Assembly: GCA_002348825.1 (NCBI GenBank)
Contig: DEBN01000125.1
Span: 1 to 30,725 of the forward strand
From: Gammaproteobacteria bacterium UBA2955
Lineage (GTDB): Bacteria > Pseudomonadota > Gammaproteobacteria > Pseudomonadales > Azotimanducaceae
Direction of reading: 5' to 3'
DNA: 30,725 nucleotides
Below, piece by piece: positions 16,160-23,895 of this stretch. The stretch's first letter is position 1, and each line of letters opens with the position of its first letter. A program made the translations under genes and the position numbers. Below the pieces are notes generated by a model. The model was given only the letters and a program-made list of their open reading frames with translations, ran no database searches and had not been told where the DNA came from.

Positions 16160-16990
16160 ATGTCTTCACAGCAAATCGACACAGGAACCGACGAACTGTT
16201 GTGTTTGGTCGACGAACGCGTCGCTACCATCACTTTAAACCGCCCCGAAAAGCGAAATGCGCTGTCAGATCACCTAACACCAGCCCTACGCCAAACATTA
16301 TTTGACCTAGAAACACGTAATGATGTTGGTTGTATCGTAATTACCGGTGCGGGCACAGCCTTTTGCGCTGGCGGCGACGTGGGCGGGATGGCCAGCAATA
16401 AAGCGGCTGCAGATGCGCCTAAACCAACACCCGAGGAACGGGTAAGGACGCTCATTCATAAGCAGGAAACCTTAACATTGCGCCTTGCCGATCATGCTAA
16501 GCCGACCATCGCCGCGCTACCCGGCGTTGCCGCCGGCGCTGGCCTAAGCATTGCGCTGGCGTGTGATATCCGCATTGCTGCAGAATCTGCGTTCATCACC
16601 ACGGCATTCCGCAATATCGGGTTTTCCGGCGACTATGGTGGCAGTTGGCTGCTCACCCAACTCGTCGGGCCCGCAAGAGCCAAAGATTTGTATTACACGG
16701 CGCGACGCGTGCAGGCCGATGAAGCGCTGCAATTGGGTATTTTTAATCGGGTTGTCGCCGACGACGAGTTGTCTGACGCAACCGTCGCTCTGGCGAGACA
16801 AATAGCATCTGGCCCCCCGATCGCATTAGGTTATATGAAAGAGAACATCAACCGTGCGGTGACCAGCGATTTGCGGTCTTGTCTGGCATTAGAGGCGGAT
16901 CGACTGATGCGCTGCGCCGCCACAGAAGACCACAAGGAAGCGGTTAAAGCGTTCATGGAAAAACGTCAGCCTGTCTTCAACGGTCGCTAA
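16160..16990 (+). CDS. Crotonase-family enoyl-CoA hydratase/isomerase
   Basis: The 276-residue crotonase starts at the ATG at 16160 with AAGGGAG (16147-16153) six bases upstream. Fold motifs are ATITLNRPEKRNALS, the first oxyanion-hole segment AFCAGGDVGGM (68-78) and the second GVAAGAGLSIALACDIRIAAE (122-142). By hand alignment with rat enoyl-CoA hydratase, Glu144 is replaced by Ser130 and Glu164 by Phe150. Instead Asp158 in GFSGDYGGSW sits where PaaG-type isomerases carry a catalytic aspartate. A 2,3-/3,4-enoyl isomerase or related reaction is therefore at least as likely as hydration. A long insert around 79-103 (Ala/Pro-rich) is typical of this subgroup. The downstream flavoprotein follows within 14 bases. 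Confidence 0.88.
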   Translation: MSSQQIDTGTDELLCLVDERVATITLNRPEKRNALSDHLTPALRQTLFDLETRNDVGCIVITGAGTAFCAGGDVGGMASNKAAADAPKPTPEERVRTLIHKQETLTLRLADHAKPTIAALPGVAAGAGLSIALACDIRIAAESAFITTAFRNIGFSGDYGGSWLLTQLVGPARAKDLYYTARRVQADEALQLGIFNRVVADDELSDATVALARQIASGPPIALGYMKENINRAVTSDLRSCLALEADRLMRCAATEDHKEAVKAFMEKRQPVFNGR

Positions 16991-17004
16991 CTTAGGATTA
17001 TGTG

Positions 17005-18183
17005 ATGCCAAAATGGTCAAATTGGTCGGGACGACTTCAGAGCAAACCCGATCGCTACCAACAAATTTATTCAGAACAACAAGCGGCGGCCTTAACCGCC
17101 CACTGCAATCAAAACGGGACAACTTTGCGCGCGGTGGGTGCCGGGCACAGTCATCAAGACCTCGTAGGGAACGACGGCGTGATTGTAGATTTGGTAGGTC
17201 TGGCCGGCGTAATAAGCGCCGACAGTGGTTCGGCGTGGGTCTGGGGCGGCAGCCACATTCATACTCTCGGTCTGGCCCTGCAACAACACGGTCTTGCTTT
17301 ACCCAATCAAGGCGACATTGACCGCCAAACGATTACCGGGGCCACCGCGACAGGTACCCACGGCACTGGCGCCGCTTTAAGCAATCTCAGCAGCCGCGTT
17401 ATCGGTGCGCAAATAGCGCTGGCAGATGGACGCCTCGTTACCTGCACTGCAACATCCGATGATCCTATGGAACGTGAACTGTGGCAGGCCAGTCGACTGC
17501 ACCTCGGCGCCTTTGGGATCGTCACGCGATTGCAACTGGCGTTAGTTCAGAGCTATCGTCTGCGCGAGCAAAGCTGGCAGGCGCCGCTGTTAGACACCCT
17601 CGACAACTTATCGACGTTGGTTGATGAAAATCGTCACTGTGAGTTTTTCTGGTATCCACATACCGATACGGCGCAGGTGAAGGTGATTAACCCCACTAAC
17701 GATGATCCGTCATACCCTCTTGCCGATGAGGGTGACCGTTGCGGCTGGAATTTCGAAGTGTTGCCCAATCACCGCCCGCTTTTACATACCGAAATGGAAT
17801 ACAGCGTCCCCGCCGACCGCGGCCCCGAATGCATGCGCGCAATCAGAGAAGTGTTGGAGCAGAAGTTTCCCGAGGTGCGCTGGCCGGTGGAATATCGTAC
17901 GTTGGCCGCGGATGACGTTTGGCTGTCCACCGCTTACGAACGCCCCACGGTAACCATCTCTGTACATCAAGCCGTCGATGAACCCGACGAGCCCTATTAC
18001 CGTGCCTGCGAGGAAATATTTCTAGAATTTGAAGGCAAACCCCATTGGGGCAAAGTCAACTATCTTTCGGGTGAGCAACTCGCAGCGATGCATTTACGCT
18101 GGGGCGACTGGTGGCGGGTGCGAGATGCCGTCGATCCTAACGGCATATTTTTGAACCCCTATCTGCAACGCATCCGGCCGTAA
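17005..18183 (+). CDS. FAD-linked oxidase of the sugar-1,4-lactone oxidase (ALO) type
   Basis: GTG 17002 and ATG 17005 are adjacent; I prefer ATG because AGGA (16994-16997) is seven bases from it. The 392-residue protein has the VAO/PCMH FAD domain: RAVGAGHSHQDLV with His48, aligned with the histidine that covalently holds FAD in alditol oxidase, then GDIDRQTITGATATGTHGTG (103-122). The C-terminal ALO domain ends with HWGKVNYLSGEQ and RDAVDPNGIFLNPYL, close to the HWGK...DPNGxFxN pattern of gulono-/arabinono-lactone and alditol oxidases. No signal peptide. It would oxidise a hydroxyl group with O2 or another acceptor; whether the substrate is a sugar or a lipid-derived alcohol is unknown. It lies 14 bases after the crotonase gene. 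Confidence 0.87.
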   Translation: MPKWSNWSGRLQSKPDRYQQIYSEQQAAALTAHCNQNGTTLRAVGAGHSHQDLVGNDGVIVDLVGLAGVISADSGSAWVWGGSHIHTLGLALQQHGLALPNQGDIDRQTITGATATGTHGTGAALSNLSSRVIGAQIALADGRLVTCTATSDDPMERELWQASRLHLGAFGIVTRLQLALVQSYRLREQSWQAPLLDTLDNLSTLVDENRHCEFFWYPHTDTAQVKVINPTNDDPSYPLADEGDRCGWNFEVLPNHRPLLHTEMEYSVPADRGPECMRAIREVLEQKFPEVRWPVEYRTLAADDVWLSTAYERPTVTISVHQAVDEPDEPYYRACEEIFLEFEGKPHWGKVNYLSGEQLAAMHLRWGDWWRVRDAVDPNGIFLNPYLQRIRP

Positions 18184-18227
18184 TACAAGCGCACGATACT
18201 GCTCAAAAGGCGGGCATCGGCGCTCGG

Positions 18228-18256
18228 TTGCACAGCGGCCAGAAGCATTATATTAA
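18228..18256 (+). promoter_or_regulatory. Putative sigma70 promoter of the LLM oxidoreductase gene
   Basis: TTGCAC (18228-18233) and TATTAA (18251-18256) are 17 bases apart in the 97-base gap after the ALO-type gene. AGGAG (18272-18276) then precedes the ATG at 18281. An overlapping TATATT two bases earlier gives an alternative -10. This suggests the LLM gene can be expressed apart from the crotonase-oxidase pair. Confidence 0.4.
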
Positions 18257-18280
18257 CCATCTTCACTCCTTAGGAGCTCT

Positions 18281-19363
18281 ATGTACCCTTCCTACACCTC
18301 GAAGTTCCCCGAGCTGGGATTTTACGGATTGCCCGGTCACAGTCGCGCACCGCGAGATATTTTGCGCCAAGCCGAAGACGCCGAAGCCTTGGGCATTGGT
18401 AACATCATGATTTCCGAACGCGCGGACTTTAAGGAGATCTCGGCCCTTTGCGGCGCGGTCGCTGCCGTAACCACTTCGCTCTATATCGGCACCTCTGGCA
18501 CCAACCTCAACACCCGCCACCCAATTGTCACCGCGTCCATGGGATCGACCCTAAATCGTTTATCTGAGGGTCGGTTTGCGTTAGGTCTGGCTAAGGGTGT
18601 GAAACTACGCTGGCAGGCGCTGAACGTGGACTTTCCGACTTTTGAGCATGAGCGCAATTTTGTCGAGCTCATGCGCGCACTCTGGCAGGGGCAGCAGGTA
18701 CTCGGTCATGACAGCCCGGTGGGTCGGTATGCGGCACTGCAGTTAGCGCCCTACGTAAACGAGAACATTCCACTGCTGTATGTCGGCTTTGGCCAAAAAA
18801 GTTTGGAGCACGCCGGCCACATCTATGATGGCGCGCACCTACATACCTTTATGAGCGATCAGGCCCTGAGCGACGCGGTAGCGGCATTTCGGCGCGGTGA
18901 AGCCGCGGTCGGTCGCAGCAGCGGCAAATTGTGGTCGGTATTCGCCACGGTGCATCAACCCAGCGACACCGACTATCTGAAAATGATCGTGGCACGGCTG
19001 GCGACCTATCTGCAAATTCCGGGCTACGGCGAGGCGTTGGTCACAGTAAACGGCTGGGATATGGAAACTTTAAACAGCTTTCGCAGTGCCGCTGCGGTTA
19101 AAAACATCGGCGGCGCGATAGACAGCGTAGCGGATTTTTCCCAGCTGGAAGCGATAGAAAAGCTCATTCCAGAACATTGGCGCCCGGCTGCGGTGGGCGA
19201 CGCAAAAACCTGCGCCAAGCGCTGGCTCGACCAATTCAAGGCCGGCGCAGACGGGCTAATCATTCACGCCAGCACCCCCGAGCAGTTCGCGCCCGTTTTG
19301 GCAGAATACGAGAAAATACGACCCAACGAACTTTTTGTTGGGCGCAGCAACAGACCGGGCTGA
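18281..19363 (+). CDS. LLM-class (luciferase-like) flavin-dependent oxidoreductase
   Basis: The 360-residue protein fits the bacterial luciferase-like TIM barrel: LGFYGLPGHSRAPRDILRQAEDAEALGIGNIMISER at the N-terminus, IGTSGTNLNTRHPIVTASMGSTLNRLSEGRFALGLAKG in the flavin/cofactor region, then MRALWQGQ and IPLLYVGFGQKSLEHAG. It resembles the F420-annotated oxidoreductases common in mycobacteria, but no F420 biosynthesis gene is present and a Gram-negative host would more likely use FMNH2 or be a rare F420 user. Roles of the class include monooxygenation and dehydrogenation of steroid or acyl substrates. AGGAG four bases before the ATG supports the start. It converges with the HAD gene 24 bases away. 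Confidence 0.85.
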   Translation: MYPSYTSKFPELGFYGLPGHSRAPRDILRQAEDAEALGIGNIMISERADFKEISALCGAVAAVTTSLYIGTSGTNLNTRHPIVTASMGSTLNRLSEGRFALGLAKGVKLRWQALNVDFPTFEHERNFVELMRALWQGQQVLGHDSPVGRYAALQLAPYVNENIPLLYVGFGQKSLEHAGHIYDGAHLHTFMSDQALSDAVAAFRRGEAAVGRSSGKLWSVFATVHQPSDTDYLKMIVARLATYLQIPGYGEALVTVNGWDMETLNSFRSAAAVKNIGGAIDSVADFSQLEAIEKLIPEHWRPAAVGDAKTCAKRWLDQFKAGADGLIIHASTPEQFAPVLAEYEKIRPNELFVGRSNRPG

Positions 19364-19387
19364 CTGATTCAGCCTACAACGAAAAAT

Positions 19388-20035
19388 CTATAGAGCCGCT
19401 TCCAGCAATTCCATGGGCCGTTCAACCCAATTGCGGAAACCATTGGCCGTAAATTCCTTCGCGGAACCAAATCCGTAAAGCACGCCAACAAAGTCCATGC
19501 CGTTATTGGCAGCGCCCAGCGCGTCGTGATGCCGATCTCCAATCATCACGCAGTCACCCCCTTGCCGCTTCTCAGCAGCCAAGGCATATGCCAGTAACTC
19601 GCCCTTGTCCTGCAAGCGGCCATCCAGCTCCGAACCGTAGACCGCGTCAAAATACTGAGCCAACTCGAAATGCTGCAAGATCCGCTCAACAAACACTCGC
19701 GGTTTACTCGATGCCACGAACAGTGAATGTCCGCGACCACGCAATTCCTGCAGCACATGCGGAATCTCGGGATAGAGTGCGTTCTCGTATAGCCCAATGG
19801 TGGAAAAACGTTGTCGATAGAACTCGACCGCGGCATCCGCTTTGTTCTCGCCAGCCAGCTGCACAAAGCTCTCGCGCAATGGCGGCCCGATGCACCAGGT
19901 GAGTTGCTGTTGCTTCGGCGCCACTATTTGCAACTCTCGCAGGGCAAACTGAATGCAACGGGTGATGCCCTGTTGCGGATCCGTCAGGGTCCCGTCGAGA
20001 TCAAAAAATAATGTACGTTTAGTCAACTCGAGCAA
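19388..20035 (-). CDS. HAD-superfamily phosphatase, phosphoglycolate-phosphatase-like
   Basis: The product (up to 215 residues) has all four HAD motifs: FFDLDGTLTD with D12 and D14, VASSKPR with Ser109/Ser110 and Lys111, Lys144 in LQDKGEL, and MIGDRHHDALGAANNGM with D167 and D171. The alpha-helical cap between residues about 20 and 85 is of the C1 type seen in phosphoglycolate phosphatase and PPase-like enzymes. There is no in-frame ATG before the conserved DxD; the frame opens with TTG at 20035, and a second TTG at 20026 would give a family-like MTKRTLFFDLDGT start. Neither has a clear Shine-Dalgarno. A generic cytoplasmic phosphatase, perhaps clearing phosphoglycolate, is the most that can be said. 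Confidence 0.85.
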   Translation of the reverse strand: MLELTKRTLFFDLDGTLTDPQQGITRCIQFALRELQIVAPKQQQLTWCIGPPLRESFVQLAGENKADAAVEFYRQRFSTIGLYENALYPEIPHVLQELRGRGHSLFVASSKPRVFVERILQHFELAQYFDAVYGSELDGRLQDKGELLAYALAAEKRQGGDCVMIGDRHHDALGAANNGMDFVGVLYGFGSAKEFTANGFRNWVERPMELLEAAL

Positions 20036-20158
20036 GCCAGTGTAGCGTTAGCAACGTCCGTGCGGGCTCAGCATCATAACCCGGCAGCGCCCGCTGCGAC
20101 CTATTGTCTGCCCGAGCGAAGCGTGATGTCATGACCCTAGCAACAGGAGCAATAGCTA

Positions 20159-21142
20159 ATGACCATCTCTAGCCTTTTTCCGCACATCAGCAACCGCCGG
20201 GTCGCGACCAACGGCATCCACCTGAACATAGCCGAGCAAAATCCTGCACGTGGCAACGGTAAACTCGTTCTGTTGCTGCATGGATTTCCCGAATCCTGGT
20301 ACTCCTGGCGTCACCAATTTGCGCCCCTTGCCGCAGCCGGTTACCACGTCGTAGCCCCCGACATGCGCGGCTACGGCGACAGCGATCACCCCGATCGCCT
20401 CGACACGTATAATCAGGTCGAAGTAACCAGTGACATCATCGGCCTAGTCCGCGCCCTAGGTTATGCAACAGCGATCGTCATCGGACACGACTGGGGTGCA
20501 CCGACCGCCTGGAGCAGCGCACTCAATCATCCTACCGTGGTGAGCGCCGTCGGCGCCTTATCGGTGCCGTTCTCGCCACGCGCCGAAATGCCGCCGTTAG
20601 ATATGTTGAAGATTGTCTTCAAGGACAGATTCTTCTATCAGCTGTATTTCCAAACTCCAGGCGTCGCCGAGGCCGAACTCGAGGCAGACGTACGCACTGC
20701 GTTGCGCAAGTTCTACCATATGGCCAGTGGACAAATGGACATCGGATCAATGCCAGACAAGCCCGCCGACGCCGACCTTTTATCCGATTTGCCGGACCCC
20801 GAACAGCTTGGTGCTTGGATGAGCGACGCCGACCTTGATTTCTACGTCAGCGAATTCAGTCGTAGCGGCTTTCGCGGCCCATTGAACTACTACCGCAATC
20901 ACAATTTAACCTGGGAACTGACCGCAGGGGCGCCCACGCAAATCCAGCAGCCCGCACTTTTTGTTGCGGGGGATCGAGACGGGGTCATTACCATGGCCGC
21001 CCAAGCCTTGGAGGCTATGCCTAACTATGTAACCGACCTGCGCGTTAACGCGTTAATACCCGGCGTGGGTCACTGGACACAGCAGGAAGCCGCAGAGGCT
21101 ACCAACGAATATCTGCTCGATTGGTTAGCGAGCCTAGACTAA
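20159..21142 (+). CDS. Epoxide-hydrolase-like alpha/beta hydrolase
   Basis: The 327-residue protein begins at the ATG at 20159 (AGGAG at 20145-20149). It has HGFPESWYSWRHQ (41-53, oxyanion hole), PDMRGYGDSD, and GHDWGAP with nucleophile D111. Lid-domain tyrosines at Tyr163 and Tyr244 or Tyr245 are at positions expected for the epoxide-activating pair; D272 or D274 (GDRDG) and H305 (GVGHWTQQE) complete the triad. This full set supports soluble epoxide hydrolase activity, converting an epoxide to a vicinal diol in the cytoplasm, over haloalkane dehalogenase. Its stop codon overlaps the stop codon of the convergent 365-residue gene by three to four bases. Confidence 0.9.
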   Translation: MTISSLFPHISNRRVATNGIHLNIAEQNPARGNGKLVLLLHGFPESWYSWRHQFAPLAAAGYHVVAPDMRGYGDSDHPDRLDTYNQVEVTSDIIGLVRALGYATAIVIGHDWGAPTAWSSALNHPTVVSAVGALSVPFSPRAEMPPLDMLKIVFKDRFFYQLYFQTPGVAEAELEADVRTALRKFYHMASGQMDIGSMPDKPADADLLSDLPDPEQLGAWMSDADLDFYVSEFSRSGFRGPLNYYRNHNLTWELTAGAPTQIQQPALFVAGDRDGVITMAAQALEAMPNYVTDLRVNALIPGVGHWTQQEAAEATNEYLLDWLASLD

Positions 21143-22236
21143 GGCGCCATATCAAGGAGTTCGGTAAAGCCGCTTGGCGCATGCGGCCCAAAGATTAATT
21201 GCTCGAGCACGCCTTTCCCCACATGCTCGCCAAGGTCGCCTTCCATGCTGACATCGCAAATTGCTTGAATGTGCAAATTCAAGGCGTCATCCACATCCGC
21301 TAAGGCGTATTCCTCAAATAGTTCCGCGTCACCGCCATGATAATGACCGTGACCAAACTCTGGGTGTCCGTAGCCAACACCTTTCATGTACCAGTGAAAG
21401 CGAGGGCGCATGGTTATTTCTGCAACACCACCATCAAACCTGTGCAGCGTAATTACCGCTCGCTCAGCGTGTCGGGTTCCGGAGATAAAATCGATCTGGC
21501 TACTCACGTCGCGCATCGGTTCAGCAGCGCCGCCTAACGGCACAAATACTCCGGCAGTGTTCCATGGCCTACCCACAGCGTCGTCGTTCAAGTGATAAAG
21601 GCTAACACCCTCCGGCCAGTTAACCGGTGCCCACAGCCAGTAAAATTGATTAATACTGGGAGCTTGAGGATTGGGCTGAGGATCTGCCGCACCCACCGAT
21701 CGAATGCCCCAGGAACGGTCTCGAGTTCCTAACCAGAGCTCCGGCGTTACGTCTATCTTGCGACCTTTAAACTCTATTCGACCCTGCCAACTGCCATTCT
21801 GTGTGAGCCGGGTATAGTCCATAAAGGTCTGAGTGCCGATACGCCGGGTAAAACGTGGCTCTTCTTGGGCAGGTGCGCGACCATTGAACAGTAGGTCGGC
21901 CTTGAGTCCGTGCTCTGGCGAATCGATCAAAATGCGCAGGCACTGCAACGGCGTAACCACTTCGACCGCAATAGCACCCACTTGGGTATTCATACGTTCA
22001 TGATTCAGCACCCTCGAGCACAACAAATTGTGCTGCACACCATCAACTATCAATGAAAAACCGGCATCGATTAAATCTAATTGCGGATATATCCCCATAC
22101 CCAGAGCAAAGAATGTGTCCTCTTCAAGGTGATAACCATTAAAAAAATAGCGATCGTAGAAGTTCCGACTGGCCCCCGCATATGCGATCGGTTCGGGATT
22201 CTGATGGATCGGAAAATCGTCGCCCTGGCTCAACAT
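21139..22236 (-). CDS. Conserved protein of unknown function (lipocalin/CrtC-like beta-rich)
   Basis: I start at 22236 (365 residues) because AAAGGAG lies a few bases upstream of that ATG; the frame extends to 22371 but that extension has no ribosome site and looks non-coding. The sequence is rich in beta-strand patterns and aromatic residues, with ASRNFYDRYFFNGYHLEEDTFF near the start, the distinctive GTRDRSWGIRSVG in the middle, INQFYWLWAPVN shortly after, and a Gly/His-rich stretch near HPEFGHGHYHGG. The RDRSWGxR motif occurs in a family of uncharacterised proteins (I recall Pfam DUF7064/DUF7065) found near lipid-degradation and kinase genes, possibly related to hydratase-like CrtC/AttH folds. 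No signal peptide or transmembrane helix. No function is assigned. Confidence 0.75.
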   Translation of the reverse strand: MLSQGDDFPIHQNPEPIAYAGASRNFYDRYFFNGYHLEEDTFFALGMGIYPQLDLIDAGFSLIVDGVQHNLLCSRVLNHERMNTQVGAIAVEVVTPLQCLRILIDSPEHGLKADLLFNGRAPAQEEPRFTRRIGTQTFMDYTRLTQNGSWQGRIEFKGRKIDVTPELWLGTRDRSWGIRSVGAADPQPNPQAPSINQFYWLWAPVNWPEGVSLYHLNDDAVGRPWNTAGVFVPLGGAAEPMRDVSSQIDFISGTRHAERAVITLHRFDGGVAEITMRPRFHWYMKGVGYGHPEFGHGHYHGGDAELFEEYALADVDDALNLHIQAICDVSMEGDLGEHVGKGVLEQLIFGPHAPSGFTELLDMAP

Positions 22237-22248
22237 ACCCAACTCCTT

Positions 22249-22266
22249 TGTGCGCTCAATTGCACA
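22249..22266. repeat. Short inverted repeat upstream of the 365-residue unknown gene
   Basis: TGTGC (22249-22253) and GCACA (22262-22266), separated by eight bases, overlap the leader of the leftward gene just upstream of its ribosome site. It could be an operator, but the arms are short. Confidence 0.2.
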
Positions 22267-22421
22267 CAGACTAGCCGCAGGGTTGGCCCGATACCAGACA
22301 CGATTGCGAAATCGACGCCGCTCGTTTAGCGTGCGAGATGAGATCAGATGCGGGCAAATTGACACTTGCACGACGTCTGCTTGTTTGCCGACTTGGGTAC
22401 ACGCAAAAATAAGGATTCACT

Positions 22422-22913
22422 ATGCGCATCATACTTTCGAGTTTGCTTCTATCTATCTGCAGTGCAGCTTTGGCCAACGGCCACTTACCGGAGGAAAAAG
22501 GCAGTCATCCCCATGTAAGCGCTCTGGCTTGGCTGACCGGCAGCTGGAGCGGCCCGGTGGGCCCAGACGCAGTGCTGGAGGAAAACTGGAGCACCGCTAA
22601 CGCCGGCACCATAGCGTCACTGGTACGCATGACTTCCCCAGCAGGCACCTCAATGGTCGAAATCGTGCACATTGAAGAAGTCGGTAACTCCCTAGAGTTG
22701 CATATTCAGCAGTGGGACAGCGGCTTCAAACCACGAAGTCCGGCACAGAAGATGCGCCTCGCTGAGATGGGCGAACAATCCGTTGCATTTACCGCCGCAA
22801 GCCCAGGTGCGCTAAAGAAACTCGGCTACGCATTGGTGGGAGATGAATTTCAAATCCGCGTTAGGACCGCTGATGACCAAGAAATGCTGATCAAACTTGC
22901 GCCGCAGCCGTAG
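22422..22913 (+). CDS. Small exported lipocalin-like protein (DUF6265-like)
   Basis: The 163-residue product has a signal peptide (hydrophobic about 3-15; likely cut after A18 in AALA-N), so it should be periplasmic. The mature part has LAWLTGSWSGPV, then EENWSTANAGTIASLVRM and IVHIEEVGNSLELHI, the order of the DUF6265 family (small beta-rich proteins), although the C-terminal consensus phrase with HDFPQ-like residues is replaced. AAGGA lies about ten bases before the ATG. A TTGACA at 22359-22364 could be a -35 element, but no good -10 is at the right distance. It is followed 18 bases later by the phosphotriesterase-family gene. Function unknown; small-ligand binding is plausible by fold only. 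Confidence 0.72.
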   Translation: MRIILSSLLLSICSAALANGHLPEEKGSHPHVSALAWLTGSWSGPVGPDAVLEENWSTANAGTIASLVRMTSPAGTSMVEIVHIEEVGNSLELHIQQWDSGFKPRSPAQKMRLAEMGEQSVAFTAASPGALKKLGYALVGDEFQIRVRTADDQEMLIKLAPQP

Positions 22914-22931
22914 CTGAGCTAAGGCCGCAAC

Positions 22932-23885
22932 ATGACCACACTAAACAGCGTTACTGGGCCTATCGACAGCGCAAACCTCGGTTTTACGCTGATGCATGAA
23001 CATGTCTTGATCGCCGCCAGCGGTTTGACCCAAAGCTACCCCGACCTGCTGGGGCCGAACTACGAAGCTCGCGCGATCGAGTGCCTGAAAAAAGCCAAAG
23101 CTAATGGCATAGACACCATGCTCGACGCCACGACGTTTGATTTGGGCCGTGACCCCAAGTTGTTACAACGGGTTGCGACCGCTTCTGGCGTAAACCTGAT
23201 CAACGTTACCGGCTGGTGGCTCGACGTACCACGCTTTATGCACGGTGTCGGCGCGAATCAGATGGCGGACGAATTCATTCGCGATTTAACCGAAGGGTTT
23301 CGCGGAACCGACATCAAAGCCGGCATGTTGAAGTGCGCTGCGGACTTTGAAGGCGTTACCGCGCCGCTCGAAACCATGGCTAGGGCGGTTGCCCGAGCGC
23401 ATCTGCAAACCGGCGTACCGATTATGGTGCACTCCTACCCCACCGGGCAGGTGGCGCGCCGTCAGATTCAAATTTTCCGCGAAGAAGGCGTGGATTTGAG
23501 CCGCGTCAAAATCGACCATTGCAACGACACCACCGACACCGAATATTTACAGTGGATTCTCGATCAGGGTTGTTTTTTAGGCCTGGATCGATACCCAGGC
23601 CGCCATGTCAGCCCACATATGCGTACGGTTACGCTCAAGCGGCTCATCGATATGGGCTATGGTGACCGTTTATGCCCGTCGCATGATTGTATTTGCTTGC
23701 ACATCCACAACGAACAAGCGGACGGCAGCATCGAATCGGAACATGTATTCCAGCGCTCTAATCCCGACCAATTCCTGTATATGCAGCGGCATGTAATACC
23801 GGACCTTTTAGCCATGGGCTCGACCGAACAAGACATTCAAAGGCTGTTTGTAGACAACCCGCGCCGCTTGTTCGAAGGGCGATGA
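22932..23885 (+). CDS. Phosphotriesterase-family amidohydrolase
   Basis: The 317-residue TIM-barrel enzyme contains every metal ligand of the phosphotriesterase family: H22 and H24 (LMHEHVL), Lys134 (AGMLKCAAD; expected to be carboxylated), H167 (IMVHSYP), H196 (IDHCND) and D252 (PSHDC). Length and order match bacterial PTE and PTE-like lactonases, so a binuclear-metal hydrolase of a lactone or ester is expected. The substrate loops differ from known quorum-quenching lactonases (SYPTGQ rather than the usual H-T), so specificity is open. No signal peptide, so cytoplasmic. It is the second gene after the small exported protein and converges with the transporter gene 10 bases downstream. Confidence 0.9.
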   Translation: MTTLNSVTGPIDSANLGFTLMHEHVLIAASGLTQSYPDLLGPNYEARAIECLKKAKANGIDTMLDATTFDLGRDPKLLQRVATASGVNLINVTGWWLDVPRFMHGVGANQMADEFIRDLTEGFRGTDIKAGMLKCAADFEGVTAPLETMARAVARAHLQTGVPIMVHSYPTGQVARRQIQIFREEGVDLSRVKIDHCNDTTDTEYLQWILDQGCFLGLDRYPGRHVSPHMRTVTLKRLIDMGYGDRLCPSHDCICLHIHNEQADGSIESEHVFQRSNPDQFLYMQRHVIPDLLAMGSTEQDIQRLFVDNPRRLFEGR

Positions 23886-23895
23886 TAGGTCGCAA

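Noticed and set aside
19322..19342. Inverted repeat CCCAAC/GTTGGG as a terminator of the LLM gene
   Set aside because: It lies inside the coding sequence, has a six-base stem and a nine-base loop, and has no following T-run.
22237..22371. N-terminal extension of the 365-residue unknown protein to 22371
   Set aside because: The added 45 residues are Arg-rich, have no ribosome site, and the ATG at 22236 has an excellent one.
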